A DNA stretch of 64,000 nt, taken from Allomyces arbusculus (lineage: Eukaryota > Blastocladiomycota > Blastocladiomycetes > Blastocladiales > Blastocladiaceae). This document shows positions 22,015 through 33,300 of this stretch, piece after piece. A program made the position numbers and the translations under genes. The DNA is taken from positions 43,622 through 107,621 of the forward strand of contig JADHYV010000062.1 of the NCBI GenBank assembly GCA_027604705.1, in the 5' to 3' direction. Numbering within the stretch: position 1 is the first letter of the stretch; the number at the start of each line of letters is the position of its first letter. The notes under the pieces were generated by a model. The model made no database searches, had not been told where the DNA came from, and saw only the letters and a program-made list of their open reading frames with translations.

Positions 22015-22357
22015 GGCGGTGATAGTCGTGGGTGTGGCGGAAGTGGTCGCGGCGGTGGCGGCACGCGGTCTAGGCGCGGTCTAGGTCGCACGTCGAGCAC
22101 GAGCACGATGCTGGCAGTATTGTCCACCGTGATACAGCCGCCGGTCGTTGATGCCTCGTCGTGGTTGACAAGTTCGAGATGCTCTTGGTCGCGCACCATG
22201 GATCGTCTGGCGCCAAAAAGCATGAAGTCGCATGCTGCGGGGTGCACGTGCGTGGCGACGTCGCCGTGCCATCGACTCACTCGATTCGCCTCAGAGCGCG
22301 ACCTGCCGTTGGTGTGCGGCGGCAAGTCGAGAACTTCAGCGCACCACAGCCAACAAA
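22015..22357. other. Shared upstream region of LRR and acidic-tail genes
   Basis: 343 bp between divergent starts. Open frames here give Arg- and Pro-rich peptides; a signal-peptide exon for the LRR protein was looked for and not found. Confidence 0.45.
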
Positions 22358-23696
22358 ATGGACGACCCAATGCACTCCAGTACCGACGGCGACGCGCCAG
22401 CCCGTGTCGCACCGCGCGCGCCCGTCGTTGCCGCCGAATTGCATGTTACCCGGTCCAGCGCCGAGCCTGTCATCGAGGTTCTGCAAGTCGGCGACCTGGC
22501 CATGCTCGGGCGGCAAGGGTCGACAGTCGCGGGCCGTGCGGCAGACCGTGTTCAGCGCGCACTGCTCGACCAGGCCGACCGCGTGTCAGTGGATCTTGGG
22601 GTGCCCAAGGTGCAATCGCAAATTTCGCGTAGACATTGTCGGTATTGTCGATGCGTCGCGCCACGGGGTGGAGAGCGCTGTCTTGCGATCTCTGATGTCG
22701 GTTTTGGGACTGGATTTTGTAGTGGCTGTAACGGTCCGGGACGACGGTGTTTTACTTGAGCTGGTGCGGGGTCCCATACCTCGACCACGACGGGATTCAC
22801 AACAGTTCCACCACACCCAGTCTCACCTCACGCCACGGTAGCACGGCAGCAACGCGTCCTACTGGCGCCCCGTCGCATCGCGCGCTCCGTCCGACGCGTC
22901 CCCGTCCTCCTCGGCCTCCTGGACGCAGGTCCCAAAAGCCGCGGTCGGCGGGATTCTCGTACGATCCGCGTCGTTTGAGGTGGCCCTGATCCGCGTCATG
23001 ACCACGGACCCAGTGACCAAGTCCAAGGCGCACACGCCCGCATGCATGGTGGCCGTGCGAGTCCTCTACGACGCGAGTGCCACCCAAGCGACGACGGTTG
23101 CCGTCAAGCGCGAGTGGGAGGACGAGGAGATAGATGAGGCCAAGATCTTGCCGCCGCCCAACGCCGGGTCGCAGTGTACGTGTATTCCACCGGGCTTTTC
23201 GTTTGAGGGGCGAAACCAGTTGCTTATGTCTGGTTTCACCGTGATAGATTCGGGCCCGATCGTCACCAAGTCGCGCGAGAACCCGTGGGCCGCAAACCGC
23301 GTAACCAAGCGCGCGCGCGGTGCACCCTCTACCCGCCCTGGTGCAGCCGCTGCCACCGCGGCTGGCGACAGCGTCGCACCGCGCGAGCCCGTGCACAATA
23401 TGCAGCCCAACATGGCACGGATGATGACGATGCACGCACCGCTCGTAGGCCCCGTCGAGGTGGATGACGAGGATGACGAGGAGCGGCAAGGGACCGACTA
23501 CGAGAATGACGAGGACGACGGGCAGCCGGCCGACGAGGAAGAAGAGGACGAGGAGGACGAGGACGAGGCGTTTTGGCGCGATAAGGACCCGCTCACGTAC
23601 GACGTGTCGAGCGAGTCGTCGCTCTTGTCCGAGGGGACCGATGAGGACAAGCCGGTGGCGCCGTCGTGGCGCAACGTGAAGGTAGAGATGGTGTGA
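22358..23696 (+). CDS. Unrecognised protein with acidic C-terminal tail
   Basis: Proposed exons 22358..22547 (or ending 22535), 22633..22763, 22842..23696, about 391 aa. Exon 2 encodes IVGIVDASRHGVESAVL in frame with exon 3; both intron lengths (85 or 97, and 78 nt) and phases agree. The central part has no recognised domain. The C-terminal ~90 residues are dominated by D and E (DDEDDEERQ, DEEEEDEEDED), followed by FWRDKDPLTYDVSSESS. Acidic tails of this type occur in nuclear and histone-binding proteins, but there is no direct evidence of that here. The donor of intron 1 is uncertain. A long minus-strand ORF over the same region is taken as antisense shadow. Confidence 0.55.
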
Positions 23697-23859
23697 GTCG
23701 ATTACGACTAACACTGGATACAGAGGGGGGAAAGAAATCGAATTCAAGGTGTCGAAAACGAACGGTATCAGAAACGAGAGCCAAAAAATGAAGCGACGCC
23801 CGTCACGGGCCAAAACTGTGGGCATCTACCTCGCAAAAATAATCAAGACGACGACACTT

Positions 23860-25887
23860 CTATGCGCAGACGGCACCGGCCGTCTCCAGCTTCGCGGTCC
23901 CGTCGTCGGGCCTTGCTTCCGCGGCTGGGAGAGCCAAGGTCCACCGTGTATTTGCGCTTTTGACGCTGGCCACTTTTCGTGGGCCGTTGCCGTCGAGCGG
24001 GCCGCCGACGGCGACTTTGGACGCATCAATCGTCGGAGCCGCCAAGTCGACGCGGCACCCGGCCTCAACAGCGGCAACACGGATTGCTTCCGCGGACCGC
24101 GCAACCACGGCCGACTGTGCGACCAGCATCGCCGGGATGGGCGTACCCGCAGCCGTCGCTGTGGCCACGGACCGGATGGGCCCCATCGCGTCGAGCGTCG
24201 CAGACCGCGCTGACACGGCACCGACCACGATTGCGCCTGCAGGTGCGGACTTCTTCCCCGCACCTGGTGGAGGCAACGGCGGAAGTCGCGCACCCGCATC
24301 TTTGCTTGCGGTCGTCGTCGACAGCACCAGATCCCCACTCGCGCGAACGAGCGCCGCGTCAATTGCGCCCGGCGCGTCGATTGTCACGTCCACGTCGTGC
24401 GCTTGCACCGCGCCACCGACTACGAGCGAGGTACCGCCGCGCACGGCCACGGCCAGCGTGCCCTGCGCGCGCACGTCGCGGCGACACACAACGTGGCCCC
24501 CATTGGCCGCGAGTGTCACGGTGGGTCCACCGGCCGACAAGGTGTCGTTGCACGAGATCCCGCCTCGAGCAGTCTGTAGGATGCACGCGCCGCCAACGAT
24601 CGCAGCGCCCGCGAAGGTAATCGACCCGGATTCGCGCGCAACGACGGCGAGGTTGTCGGTCACGGCGAGTTCCGGGCCGGCGAGATCAATCTCGCCGTGC
24701 GACGTGGTCACGGCGAGGGACCGCGCGCGCACGACGCCAGAGACCTTCACGCTGCCGGTATGACGGACCTGCATGTCGGCCGCGGCGTGTGGCGCGTCGA
24801 GTTCACCAATCGTAATCGGCCCGTCATTGGCGGTGACAGCAATCGTCGACCCGCGCGTATCCGCGACAAGTCGGTGCACGGCAATCTCGCCCGCCGCCGT
24901 CGTCTCGAGCGTCGCGCGCCTCGCAACCTGAATCGCCGGCCCGGCCCCGTTCGCCGCGGCGACAATGTTCCCACCTGCGGTTGTGCGCCATGTGAGGTCG
25001 TCGGCCGAAACGTGCGCTCCCGCAACTGCAATCGTGCCGGCCGCTGTGACCCAATGCATATGGTGTGCGTGCAAGTCTGGGACCACGCTCGCGACATGCA
25101 CGCCGCGGTCGGTCGCGACCGTGAGCGTATCCAGCCGCACAGCTGCACTCGCAAGTGCCGCGGCCGGGTCGGTTGGGTCGGCCACGGGCAAGTCGACGAC
25201 CACGTCAATCCACGTCTTGACTTTGGCCGCGGGAAAGCGTGCTGGGTCCGACAGGATGGAGACGATCAGCGTCAAGTGCTGTGCGTCCTCGAGATACTCG
25301 ACGGTCACGCGTGTGCCGGCAACGAGGCGCTTGGCGTTGGACCGCACGCGCACGTGCCATGCGGCGTGGCCGGGACTTGCGGCAAGGTCGTTCGGGTCGC
25401 GCGCAAACTCAGCGTTGGCGCGTTCCTCGAATGTCGGAATGGTCGCAGCAGGGAAGGGGTCGCCCGGTGCAGGCCAGGCGGGCCAGAAGGAGGTCGAGCG
25501 CGAGGACGTCGACGACGTGGCCGACGAGACCGAGTACATGGACGCGGCCGACATGCGATTTGCCGCGTCAAAGCTTGTTGCTGTGGATGCGTCCGCGGGC
25601 GGCGTGTCGGCGCTGGAGCTTGTTGCTGTTGGGGACAGGGCGCGCAGGAGCACGAGTCCTGCACAGTGCCGGTCGCGCAGGGCGAGCACATCTGGTGGCA
25701 GGGCGGCCGCAGCGTGCGAGAAATCGTCATCGTCGTGCACGACGCGGACCGACAGACTGGCGACGTTGGCGTGCGTGCCGTGCTCGATCTTGTCGTGGAG
25801 CAGGCGGTGCGGCTTGATGCGTCGGCGCGATTGGAGGATGGCAGGCGCGGCCGCAGGGCCCAGCTCAGTGCTGGCGGCAGCGCCCAT
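23860..25887 (-). CDS. Predicted beta-solenoid repeat protein with N-myristoylation signal
   Basis: Intronless, 675 aa from the ATG at 25887. This start gives MGAAASTEL, which fits the N-myristoylation rule (G2, S6); an in-frame ATG 66 bp upstream (25953) would bury it. Residues ~250-600 are short repeats of the type TTAxGxIxVxxxxA, alternating beta strands and Gly turns (GSIKVSG, SGSITFAGA, GHVVCRRDVRAQG), as in DUF4097-like adhesin folds and beta-helices. An N-terminal part is Ser/Ala-rich. No transmembrane helix. Function unknown; a lipid-anchored structural or scaffold role is an inference. The opposite-strand ORF (24697..26157) is Arg-rich and lacks features. Confidence 0.65.
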   Translation of the reverse strand: MGAAASTELGPAAAPAILQSRRRIKPHRLLHDKIEHGTHANVASLSVRVVHDDDDFSHAAAALPPDVLALRDRHCAGLVLLRALSPTATSSSADTPPADASTATSFDAANRMSAASMYSVSSATSSTSSRSTSFWPAWPAPGDPFPAATIPTFEERANAEFARDPNDLAASPGHAAWHVRVRSNAKRLVAGTRVTVEYLEDAQHLTLIVSILSDPARFPAAKVKTWIDVVVDLPVADPTDPAAALASAAVRLDTLTVATDRGVHVASVVPDLHAHHMHWVTAAGTIAVAGAHVSADDLTWRTTAGGNIVAAANGAGPAIQVARRATLETTAAGEIAVHRLVADTRGSTIAVTANDGPITIGELDAPHAAADMQVRHTGSVKVSGVVRARSLAVTTSHGEIDLAGPELAVTDNLAVVARESGSITFAGAAIVGGACILQTARGGISCNDTLSAGGPTVTLAANGGHVVCRRDVRAQGTLAVAVRGGTSLVVGGAVQAHDVDVTIDAPGAIDAALVRASGDLVLSTTTASKDAGARLPPLPPPGAGKKSAPAGAIVVGAVSARSATLDAMGPIRSVATATAAGTPIPAMLVAQSAVVARSAEAIRVAAVEAGCRVDLAAPTIDASKVAVGGPLDGNGPRKVASVKSANTRWTLALPAAEARPDDGTAKLETAGAVCA

Positions 25888-26901
25888 GGCGACGGTCGTG
25901 AACGCGGGGAAGAGGGTGGAGAAGCTCGGCGGATCAGCAAAGCTGCTCGTCAAGGGCGCGTTGGGCGCGCGTTAGTTCTGGTGGAGGGTGGAGGGAGGGC
26001 CGAGACTGGTGGAGGAGCAACAGGTGGCAAGAACATTTCCAAGCAAGCAGCTGGTGCAAAGTTGCGACTGCAGGATCGCTGTTGGAATGTGGCGCGGTCA
26101 CGTCCGCGCACGTGGGTGGCGCAAGTGGCGGAACCATCAAACTTTACGCCGCGATAAATTGTTCATACGCCAGCCCTGTTCCACTGTGGACAGAGACATT
26201 GGCAGCCATGATCACCAAGCTTATCAAATGGCAGTCAGCCATATTTGGCGGCCATCCAACCCAGGTCACTCCAACGACGCCTTGATGCCAGGATCTCGGG
26301 TGGAGAACACTGCCCCATGATTGACTCGTTGAAAGTCGACCTTGGATTATGAGAGAGCCAGAAATTACCAGAACGCTTCTTATGCTTCAATCGTTCAGGC
26401 CCAGTCACTGCATTGGAGGCCGATCAGCAGGTTGCAAGTCTTGGTCATTTCCTCAAGGTCGCCAGTTCAATTCTGGCTAGCGACGCTAATTAAACCCAGG
26501 GACCCAAGTGGGACGATGGCGAGTATGGCGTGGGCGAGCTCCCCTTGGTGGTTTTCGTTCGTCTTCGTCCGTATTCTTCGCTGTTGGTGGAGGCTGCCCA
26601 GTGCCTACCGCAAGACGAAATCAGTGACTCCGTCGCGCGTGGTCGCTGCCTTGAGCACCGTTGCTCGTGCCCCGACTCGATGTCGACATGCGCATCTCCC
26701 GCTTAGCGACCACGATCCGCGCCCAACTGCGTGCACTCGGCTGCTTGCCAACGCGCCATCGCATCAACGACCCAGCGCGACGCCCGGTCGGCGACTGATC
26801 GAGTTCCACGCCAGCAACCACCACGAACGGCAAATTGCTGAGTTCAGTCCAGCTGTCAAGGCAATTTGTTCACGCAATACAACAACAAGACCGTCTTCGC
26901 C
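25888..26901. other. Intergenic region upstream of two divergent genes
   Basis: 1.0 kb between the start of the beta-solenoid gene (minus) and the F-box gene (plus). Includes a T-arm-like element near 26460 that does not extend into a full tRNA. No other feature seen. Confidence 0.5.
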
Positions 26902-29900
26902 ATGGAACCAAGGCTCTCTTCGGCGCGTGCCGTGCCGCCCAATGCGCCGTGCCGCCGTGCCGCGCTCATCGACCTGCCCATGGAGCTGCTCGTCATGATC
27001 CTGCGCGCCCTGACGCGCAACGACCGCGTGCAGCTGCTCGCCACGTGTCGAAAGATGCAGAGCATTGTGCAGCCCGTTCTTGCGCAGCGCCGCGTGCTCT
27101 TCTTCTCATCACTCCCCGTCATGATCTGGCAGCTTGCCAGTTTGCCGTGGGCATGCCCCGCCGACACGCCCATGTACCCGCTGCCCGTCGTGCTCAAGTC
27201 GGCAAATTCACCCGACCTAGTCCCGAACAACCGCGTGCTCCGTGAGCTCGTGCTCGTCGCCGACGTGCGCAGCCGCACCGTCAACAACGCCTACCGCCCT
27301 GTTTCCATGGTGCCAGGACGCGACCCACGCGGCGCCGAACCGGCCGTGCGCCCCGCCTACGGCCCGCTCACGGCCGTCAACGGCACGCAAAACCAGATTT
27401 TGCTCGACGATCTCGCCACGCTCACTGCGGTCGCCACGGCCGTCTTCCCCAAACTCGCGCAGCTCAAGTCGGTGCGCGCGCTCGCCGTCGGGCCCGAACC
27501 GAGCCACGACGACCACCCGCCCGGCCCACCGTGCCCAATCACGCAAGTCGCCTACTACAACGGCAAGCAACTTGGTCCCGTGCCCATGGGTAACAATGTG
27601 CCGATGTGGGTTCAGTCTGCGACCGACGTGCTGCTCACGCACTTGCCCTCTACCACGGCACACTTGTCTCTGCGGTGCACGTTTCCGACCACTTACCTCC
27701 TGGCCCCTGCGCACCGTGCACCCGCGTCGCACCCACTCGCCGAGACGACGAGACTCGAACTCGCGCCGCTCGATCCAATCCCGTCCACGCTCTTGAACCC
27801 CCGCACCCTCCTGGCCGTGTTCCCGCACCTGCAGGCGCTCTACCTACACCTACCGACCCTCCTAGCCAGCCACTTCCAGGCGCTCACGGAACTCGCGCAA
27901 TTGCGCGAATTGGTGGTTACGGGCGGGATGGCCGATACGGCGTTGGCTGGGTTCAGTGCGCTCGCCGACGTGATCAACGCGGAACCCGATACGGCAAACG
28001 TGGAGACGATGCTGCGGCTCGAGTCACTGCGGCTCGACGTCAAGGTGATGCACCGCGACGCGCCCACGGCATCGCGCATTCTCGCCTGGTTTATGCGCCG
28101 CGTGCGCACGCGCGTGATGCGGTTTTGTGGGTGTTTTTCACTGCCGATGCCGTGCGTCGATATGGGCGTGGAAGCACTCACGCTGCAGAGCGTCAAGGTC
28201 GCGGTACATAAACACTCTCCACCCCCATTCTCTTCTCTTCCCGCGCAGAGACTGATTCCTTCCTACAACCTGAAAGCCGCGGGACATCCCCGACCAGTCC
28301 ACGCTCCGCTCCCTGCACATCCAAAACTGCCGGCTGCTCTTCGAGTACCGGCACAACGACACCGAGGACGACGATAACCTCGACGCCGACCCGCCCCCTA
28401 CGCGGCGCCTCGCGCCCCGGTTCTCGTCCCTCGATACCCTGACCATGCGCGTCGTCGACGACCACTGGCGTGTGCTGCCGCACTTGCTCGACAGCGTCGC
28501 GCCGACCGTCCGCACCGTCGTTCTTTCCGGCATGCTGGCCGTGACCGACGCGACCGTCGCCACCCTGGTCCTCGCAGCGCCGAAACTCGCGAACATCACC
28601 GTCACGCACTGCCCGAACGTCGACCACCACTTGGGCCGCATGTTTGCTGCCACCGCGCGCGCGCGGCGAATCAACGTGACCGTCGACTGGAACACGTTTG
28701 CGAAACACCCGTTCACGTGGCTCGCGGAACCGAACGACCGGCCGAATTGGGGGCCGCGGTACGCGGTCCCCGCGACACGGCACACGCGCAGGGGATCGGC
28801 GGCGGCACTCGTCCAAGGGCACAGGTTGTTGCCGGGATTGACGGTCGTTCCCGAACGGTTTTTGGGGCCGGAGCAGAAACACGCGTGGGCGGCGGCGCGG
28901 TCGCCGTGGGCGATGGCCTCGACGGTGGCTGGGGAGGATGGTGGGGTGTTGGTGGACGCGCATGGTAGTGAGCGGCAGTGGCCGGAAATGCGCGAGATGC
29001 AGGGGGGCGGCACCGAGGGGGGTGGGGGTGGGGAGACGGATGAGGATGACGAAGACGAGGAAGATGACGGGGAGGAGGACGAGGACGGGTTCGGGTTCGG
29101 CAGCGACGACGAGGACGACGAAGGGGAGCCCGGGTGGTGGTCCGGCGACGACGAGGAGGACGACGACGACGAGGACGATGATGACGGGCACGATGGCGGC
29201 GGTGGCGGTGTGGTCTTCGAGTTCGGAGTGGACGCGGACGACGGCGAGCACCACCATCATGCGCCGCATCTGCCGTGGGGCACGATGCCCGATTTCACGG
29301 ACGACGACGACGGGTACGGCGACGACGAGGACGACGACGAGAGTGGGACCGGGTCAAGTTATAGCGCGCCGGACGAGATGCTGTTCGCGTTTGGGTCGGA
29401 CGACGAGGGCGACGGGGACGGGGACGGGGACGGTGACGGGGACGGGACGAGCGAGCTCAGCGACCTGAGCGATCACGGGTACGGATTCGATTATGGATCC
29501 GATCCTGGGTCGGACGAGGCCGAGCACAGCGGGTCCGACGACGGTGGCGGTGGCGGCGGGGCAGGAGACGACGACGAGATGGACGAAGGTTGGTAGCGTG
29601 TGGTCTAGTATATTGCTGGGCTCCTGTGTGATATCCGTTGTCTTTGTTATGATTTATCTCACACAGCCTTGCACTCCGTTGATAGACCCGCTGCACGACG
29701 ACCACGATCCCGTGAGCGACGGCGACGGCTCTGTGCCCGGTGCGTGGTCGGACCACAACGGCGCGCATGGGGATGCGGATCACGACGATGACGACGACGA
29801 CGACGACGAGTGGACGACCAAATCGTCGGACGTGCCAGAATGGTGGGAGTATCACGACACGCCGTCGCCGAATGGGGGTATTGGCGGCGGTGAGGGTGAT

Positions 29901-30038
29901 TGGGACGACGCCTTGTCGCACGACGATCACGAGTGGGCCGGCGACGGCGACGGTGAGGGGATGGGGTTCGGCTGGCACGACACGGTGCCGAGCCCCGCGC
30001 ACGATGGAGAGCGGATGGAGGAAGACGCTTGGTATTGA
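26902..30038 (+). CDS. F-box protein with very acidic C-terminal tail
   Basis: Likely substrate adaptor of an SCF ubiquitin ligase. Residues ~14-60 (IDLPMELLVMILRAL, LLATCRKMQSIVQPVL) fit the F-box that binds Skp1. Leucine-rich, LRR-like strands follow up to ~600 (RELVVTGG, LRSLHIQNC, RTVVLSGM). Exons 26902..28203, 28277..29588 and 29686..30038 give 988 aa. The last ~350 residues are mostly D, E, G and H. If the last intron (29589..29685, donor GTTGGT) is retained, a stop follows at 29594 and the protein ends at 873 aa; splicing instead continues in frame into another acidic segment ending DAWY. The first intron donor was set at GTACAT (28204). Confidence 0.78.
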
Positions 30039-30338
30039 GGCCGTGTGCACGCGCAGCGTGCCAGAATGACGGGTTCCAGGGAGCGAAAAATCATGTACAT
30101 AATTCATTCGCGTGTCTGATATCTACCAAGTGTTGGAGCGACGGGGCAAAGCATCGGTAGTGGGGAAGCGTAGGGGTAGGTGCGTGGGGGGGGGGGGGGG
30201 GGGGCAAGTCTAGCTGGCAAAAATGAATGGGAAGCGGGGACAAAAAAGGTACGTTCAAAAATGTCCAAAGCACAACGCCGGTGCAGGCAACCCAGTGAAA
30301 GAAAAAAAAAATCAGCTCCACCCGTTCATGACGTTCGC
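30039..30338. other. Convergent intergenic region with poly-G
   Basis: 300 bp between two convergent genes, presumably their 3' UTRs and terminators; it includes a 19-base G run. Confidence 0.6.
30186..30204 (+). repeat. G19 homopolymer
   Basis: Nineteen G in a row between two convergent genes; length may be unreliable in sequencing. Confidence 0.9.
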
Positions 30339-33300
30339 TCACTCTTTCGTCTTCTTTCCCCTCGCCATCCCCGTGGCCGTCACAACGCCCGCACCCCCCT
30401 TGGTCCCGCCCCTTGTCGGATCCGCCAATGACCCCAATCCGATCCGCGCCAAGAACGACTTGTGCTTCTTCTTAGGCTTGATCGGCACCAGCTCGGCCGC
30501 GGTCGCCGTCGGCCGGTCCTTGGTCCCATCGATCACGGCGCCAAGTGAGGACACCGATGTGGCCGCAGACGCCGGACGCGATGAGGGCGGCGGAGGCGGT
30601 GGGAGTGGCGCCATTAGCAGTGACGCGGGTCGCGGCGACGCCATGCCCGATGCAGGACGCGACGTGGGAGGTGGGAGCAGCGTGCTGAACCGGCGGCCGT
30701 CCTTAGGCGGGACTGGCGGGGACAGCACGGCGGCGGGAGCAGCACCTGGGCCGAGGAGGCTACTACCGGGCGGGAGGGTCGCGAATGGCGGGTACACGCA
30801 GCTGGCCGAGGTGCGTGGCGATGCGCTCGGCGCGGTACGTGGCGACAAACTCGGCGCCGTCCTTGGCGACAAGCTCGGTGCTGTCCGTGGGGACATACTC
30901 GCTGCGGTCCGCGGGGACATACTCGCGACAGTCCTCGGCGACCGCGCGGCGCCCACGTTATCCTTTGGCGGGACTGGTGGCGGCGTGCCCAGTTCGCGCG
31001 CGAGCTCGACAATGTACGGGAACGACGAAAGAGGTGGGACTGGTGGAACGGGCGGAGTCGGCTCCATCGGCAGCGGCGACGTCGAGATGCGCGGGACACC
31101 GCCGTCATCATCGTTGATGCTGTCGAGCGAGACGGCCTCGTCGGCCGGAATAGGGTTCGCGGCTTCGTCGAGAACCGAGACGACGGGGGCCGCGGTGTGT
31201 GGCGGCGAGTCAGGCGCCATGTGAATCCGCAGCGGCGACCGCTCGCGCGCGGCCTTACCGGATCCCGGTTGTGGGCGGGTGAGCGAGGAGGAGGACGAAG
31301 AGTGCATCGACGAGCTCGATCCGGTGGGGGATTCGGTAAGCTGTACACGCGATCCGGTGGGTGGATTGCGGGACGAGGAGGAGGAGCCGGTCGATGCAAT
31401 GGATGCGACCGACGGGTTCCGCTTGGTCGTTGACGTGGAAACACGGCGGAAGACGGGCGCGACGGCGGATGATGGGGTTGGTTTGGCGGTGCTTGACGAG
31501 GCCGACGGCTTGGTGACGCTGGATGACGACGCAGGCTTGGAGGGGACTGGTTTCGCGGCAGCGGACGCAACAGGCTTAGGCGCCGGTTTGGGCGTCGATC
31601 CGTTCGTCGTTGGCGCGCGCACCGACCCGCGGCGTAGGGATGCAATGGAACCGCGGCGCGTCAAGGATGACGTCGGGCTCGTCTCGCTGGCGACGGCGGC
31701 CGGCAATCGACGCGCCACGACCGGCGACGGCTGGCTGGTAGTAGTACTCTTGGTCGACGGGCGTCGCGCGAGTGACGATGTCGCCGCTGCTGGTTTCTCG
31801 GACGCTGCAGTTTTTGGTGGCGCTGTTGCTGCTGCGGCCGCAGATGCACGGACCGCCGACGATGACCGCGGCCCCGAAATCCCCGAGTCGGTGCGTGCAC
31901 GCACGGGTGCGCGGGAGAGCGATTTGGACCGGCCAGGCGTCCCGGGTTTCGGAGGCGTGGCGGGTTCCTGCGGATTCGGCGAGGTAGACACAGACCGGCG
32001 CGACGAAGGGTTACCGGGCGCGAGTCGAGAGGGGGTCCGCGTCTGTGGCGTCGGCTGCGTGGATGCCGGGACGGGTGTGGACCGACCAAACGCGACGGTC
32101 GTGGCCGCCATTGACCGCCGCGCAAGCGTCTTGTCGTGGGTCGTTTGCGCCGCAGATGTTGTCGTGGGCGGTTTCCTTGACGTGGCGGCTGCGGTGGTGC
32201 CCGTCGTCTTGGACGCGGGAACCGGCGGAACGGGCTTACTCGTGTTTGGCTTGGTCATGCTCGTCGACGCCAAAGCCGCCGGCTGCCGCTTGGGCGACGG
32301 CGCTGCGGGAGCCGTTGCCACCGCGACCGTCCGCCGTCGCGCGGCGGCACTTCCCACCGCACTCGCCGCCGCCTTCCCCGACCCCGTCGACTTATTCGAC
32401 CCAATCGACGCCGACGACGACGTGACTTCCGCATACATAGACCGCACGCGCGGTTTCCGCACGGCCGGTGTGACCAAATCATCGTCCTTGTCTACCATCC
32501 GCTGCATATCCTCTTGTGTGAGCCCGACCAGCGACACGGGTCGCGGTGCTATCAATCCCGCGGCACTCGTGCTCCCACCGCCCATCCCGCCATACTCGCG
32601 CAAGAACTCGCGCACGGGCACGTGGCACCGCGTGGCCATGTGTTCGAGGAACGCGCGCCAGGCGCCAGATGTCGCGTAGACGCCGCGCGGTGGGGTCAGT
32701 GCAATTTGCGGCCAGCGGGATGCTAGGAAGGTGCACGCATCGTCGGCGAGGTCGCCGAGGGTGCCCAGCCGGTGGTGCCGCGCAGCGTGAATTTCGCCGG
32801 CGGGGTAGTCGTTTTCGTCGTTCTCGTCATCCTCTTCGTCCTCGCGGCCGTCGGTATCGGACTCGCTCGCGTTCTTGGGCGTGCCCGCGCGCGACTGGCA
32901 TAGCGTGAACAAGTTGAACGCGAGCAATACGATATTGCCGTCATGGAATTGTGGGACGAGGTGCGCGCGCAACGTTTCAATGCGACGGGGCATATCGGCG
33001 ACGGGCGCACGGTCGATTGTGCCGAGAATGTACGGCAAGTTGCGCAACAGTTGCGGGACCAGGGCGTCGCACATGTGTGTGATCACCATGGTCAACTCAT
33101 GGAACCCAGCGCGACCCTGGATCGCGGCCAGGACCGCATCCAAGTTCATGATCCCGTCCAACAGCGCTGCACCGTTATGTTCGGCCTCGAGCAAAAACGT
33201 GCGGAAGATCGACTCCTTGATGGGTGGCGGGAAGTTCAGAAACTCGAGCGACGTCCATAACTTGGCGGGTGCGCGGCTGAACGCTGGGACCAGCTCGGCA

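Noticed and set aside
22797-23825. 342-codon minus-strand ORF
   Set aside because: Antisense to the acidic-tail exon; its Val/Leu runs are the complement of Asp/Glu codons.
25888-25953. Upstream in-frame ATG of the beta-solenoid gene
   Set aside because: Would hide a good myristoylation signal; kept only as an alternative.
24697-26157. 486-codon plus-strand ORF
   Set aside because: Arg/Gly/His-rich antisense frame of the beta-solenoid gene, with no domain.
26405-26482. tRNA-like T-arm (GCCAG-TTCAATT-CTGGC) with partial acceptor pairing
   Set aside because: No proper D-arm or anticodon arm at the right spacing and no good A box.
31279-32679. 466-codon plus-strand ORF
   Set aside because: Antisense to the Ser/Thr/Pro tail of the BTB gene; composition explained by the complement.
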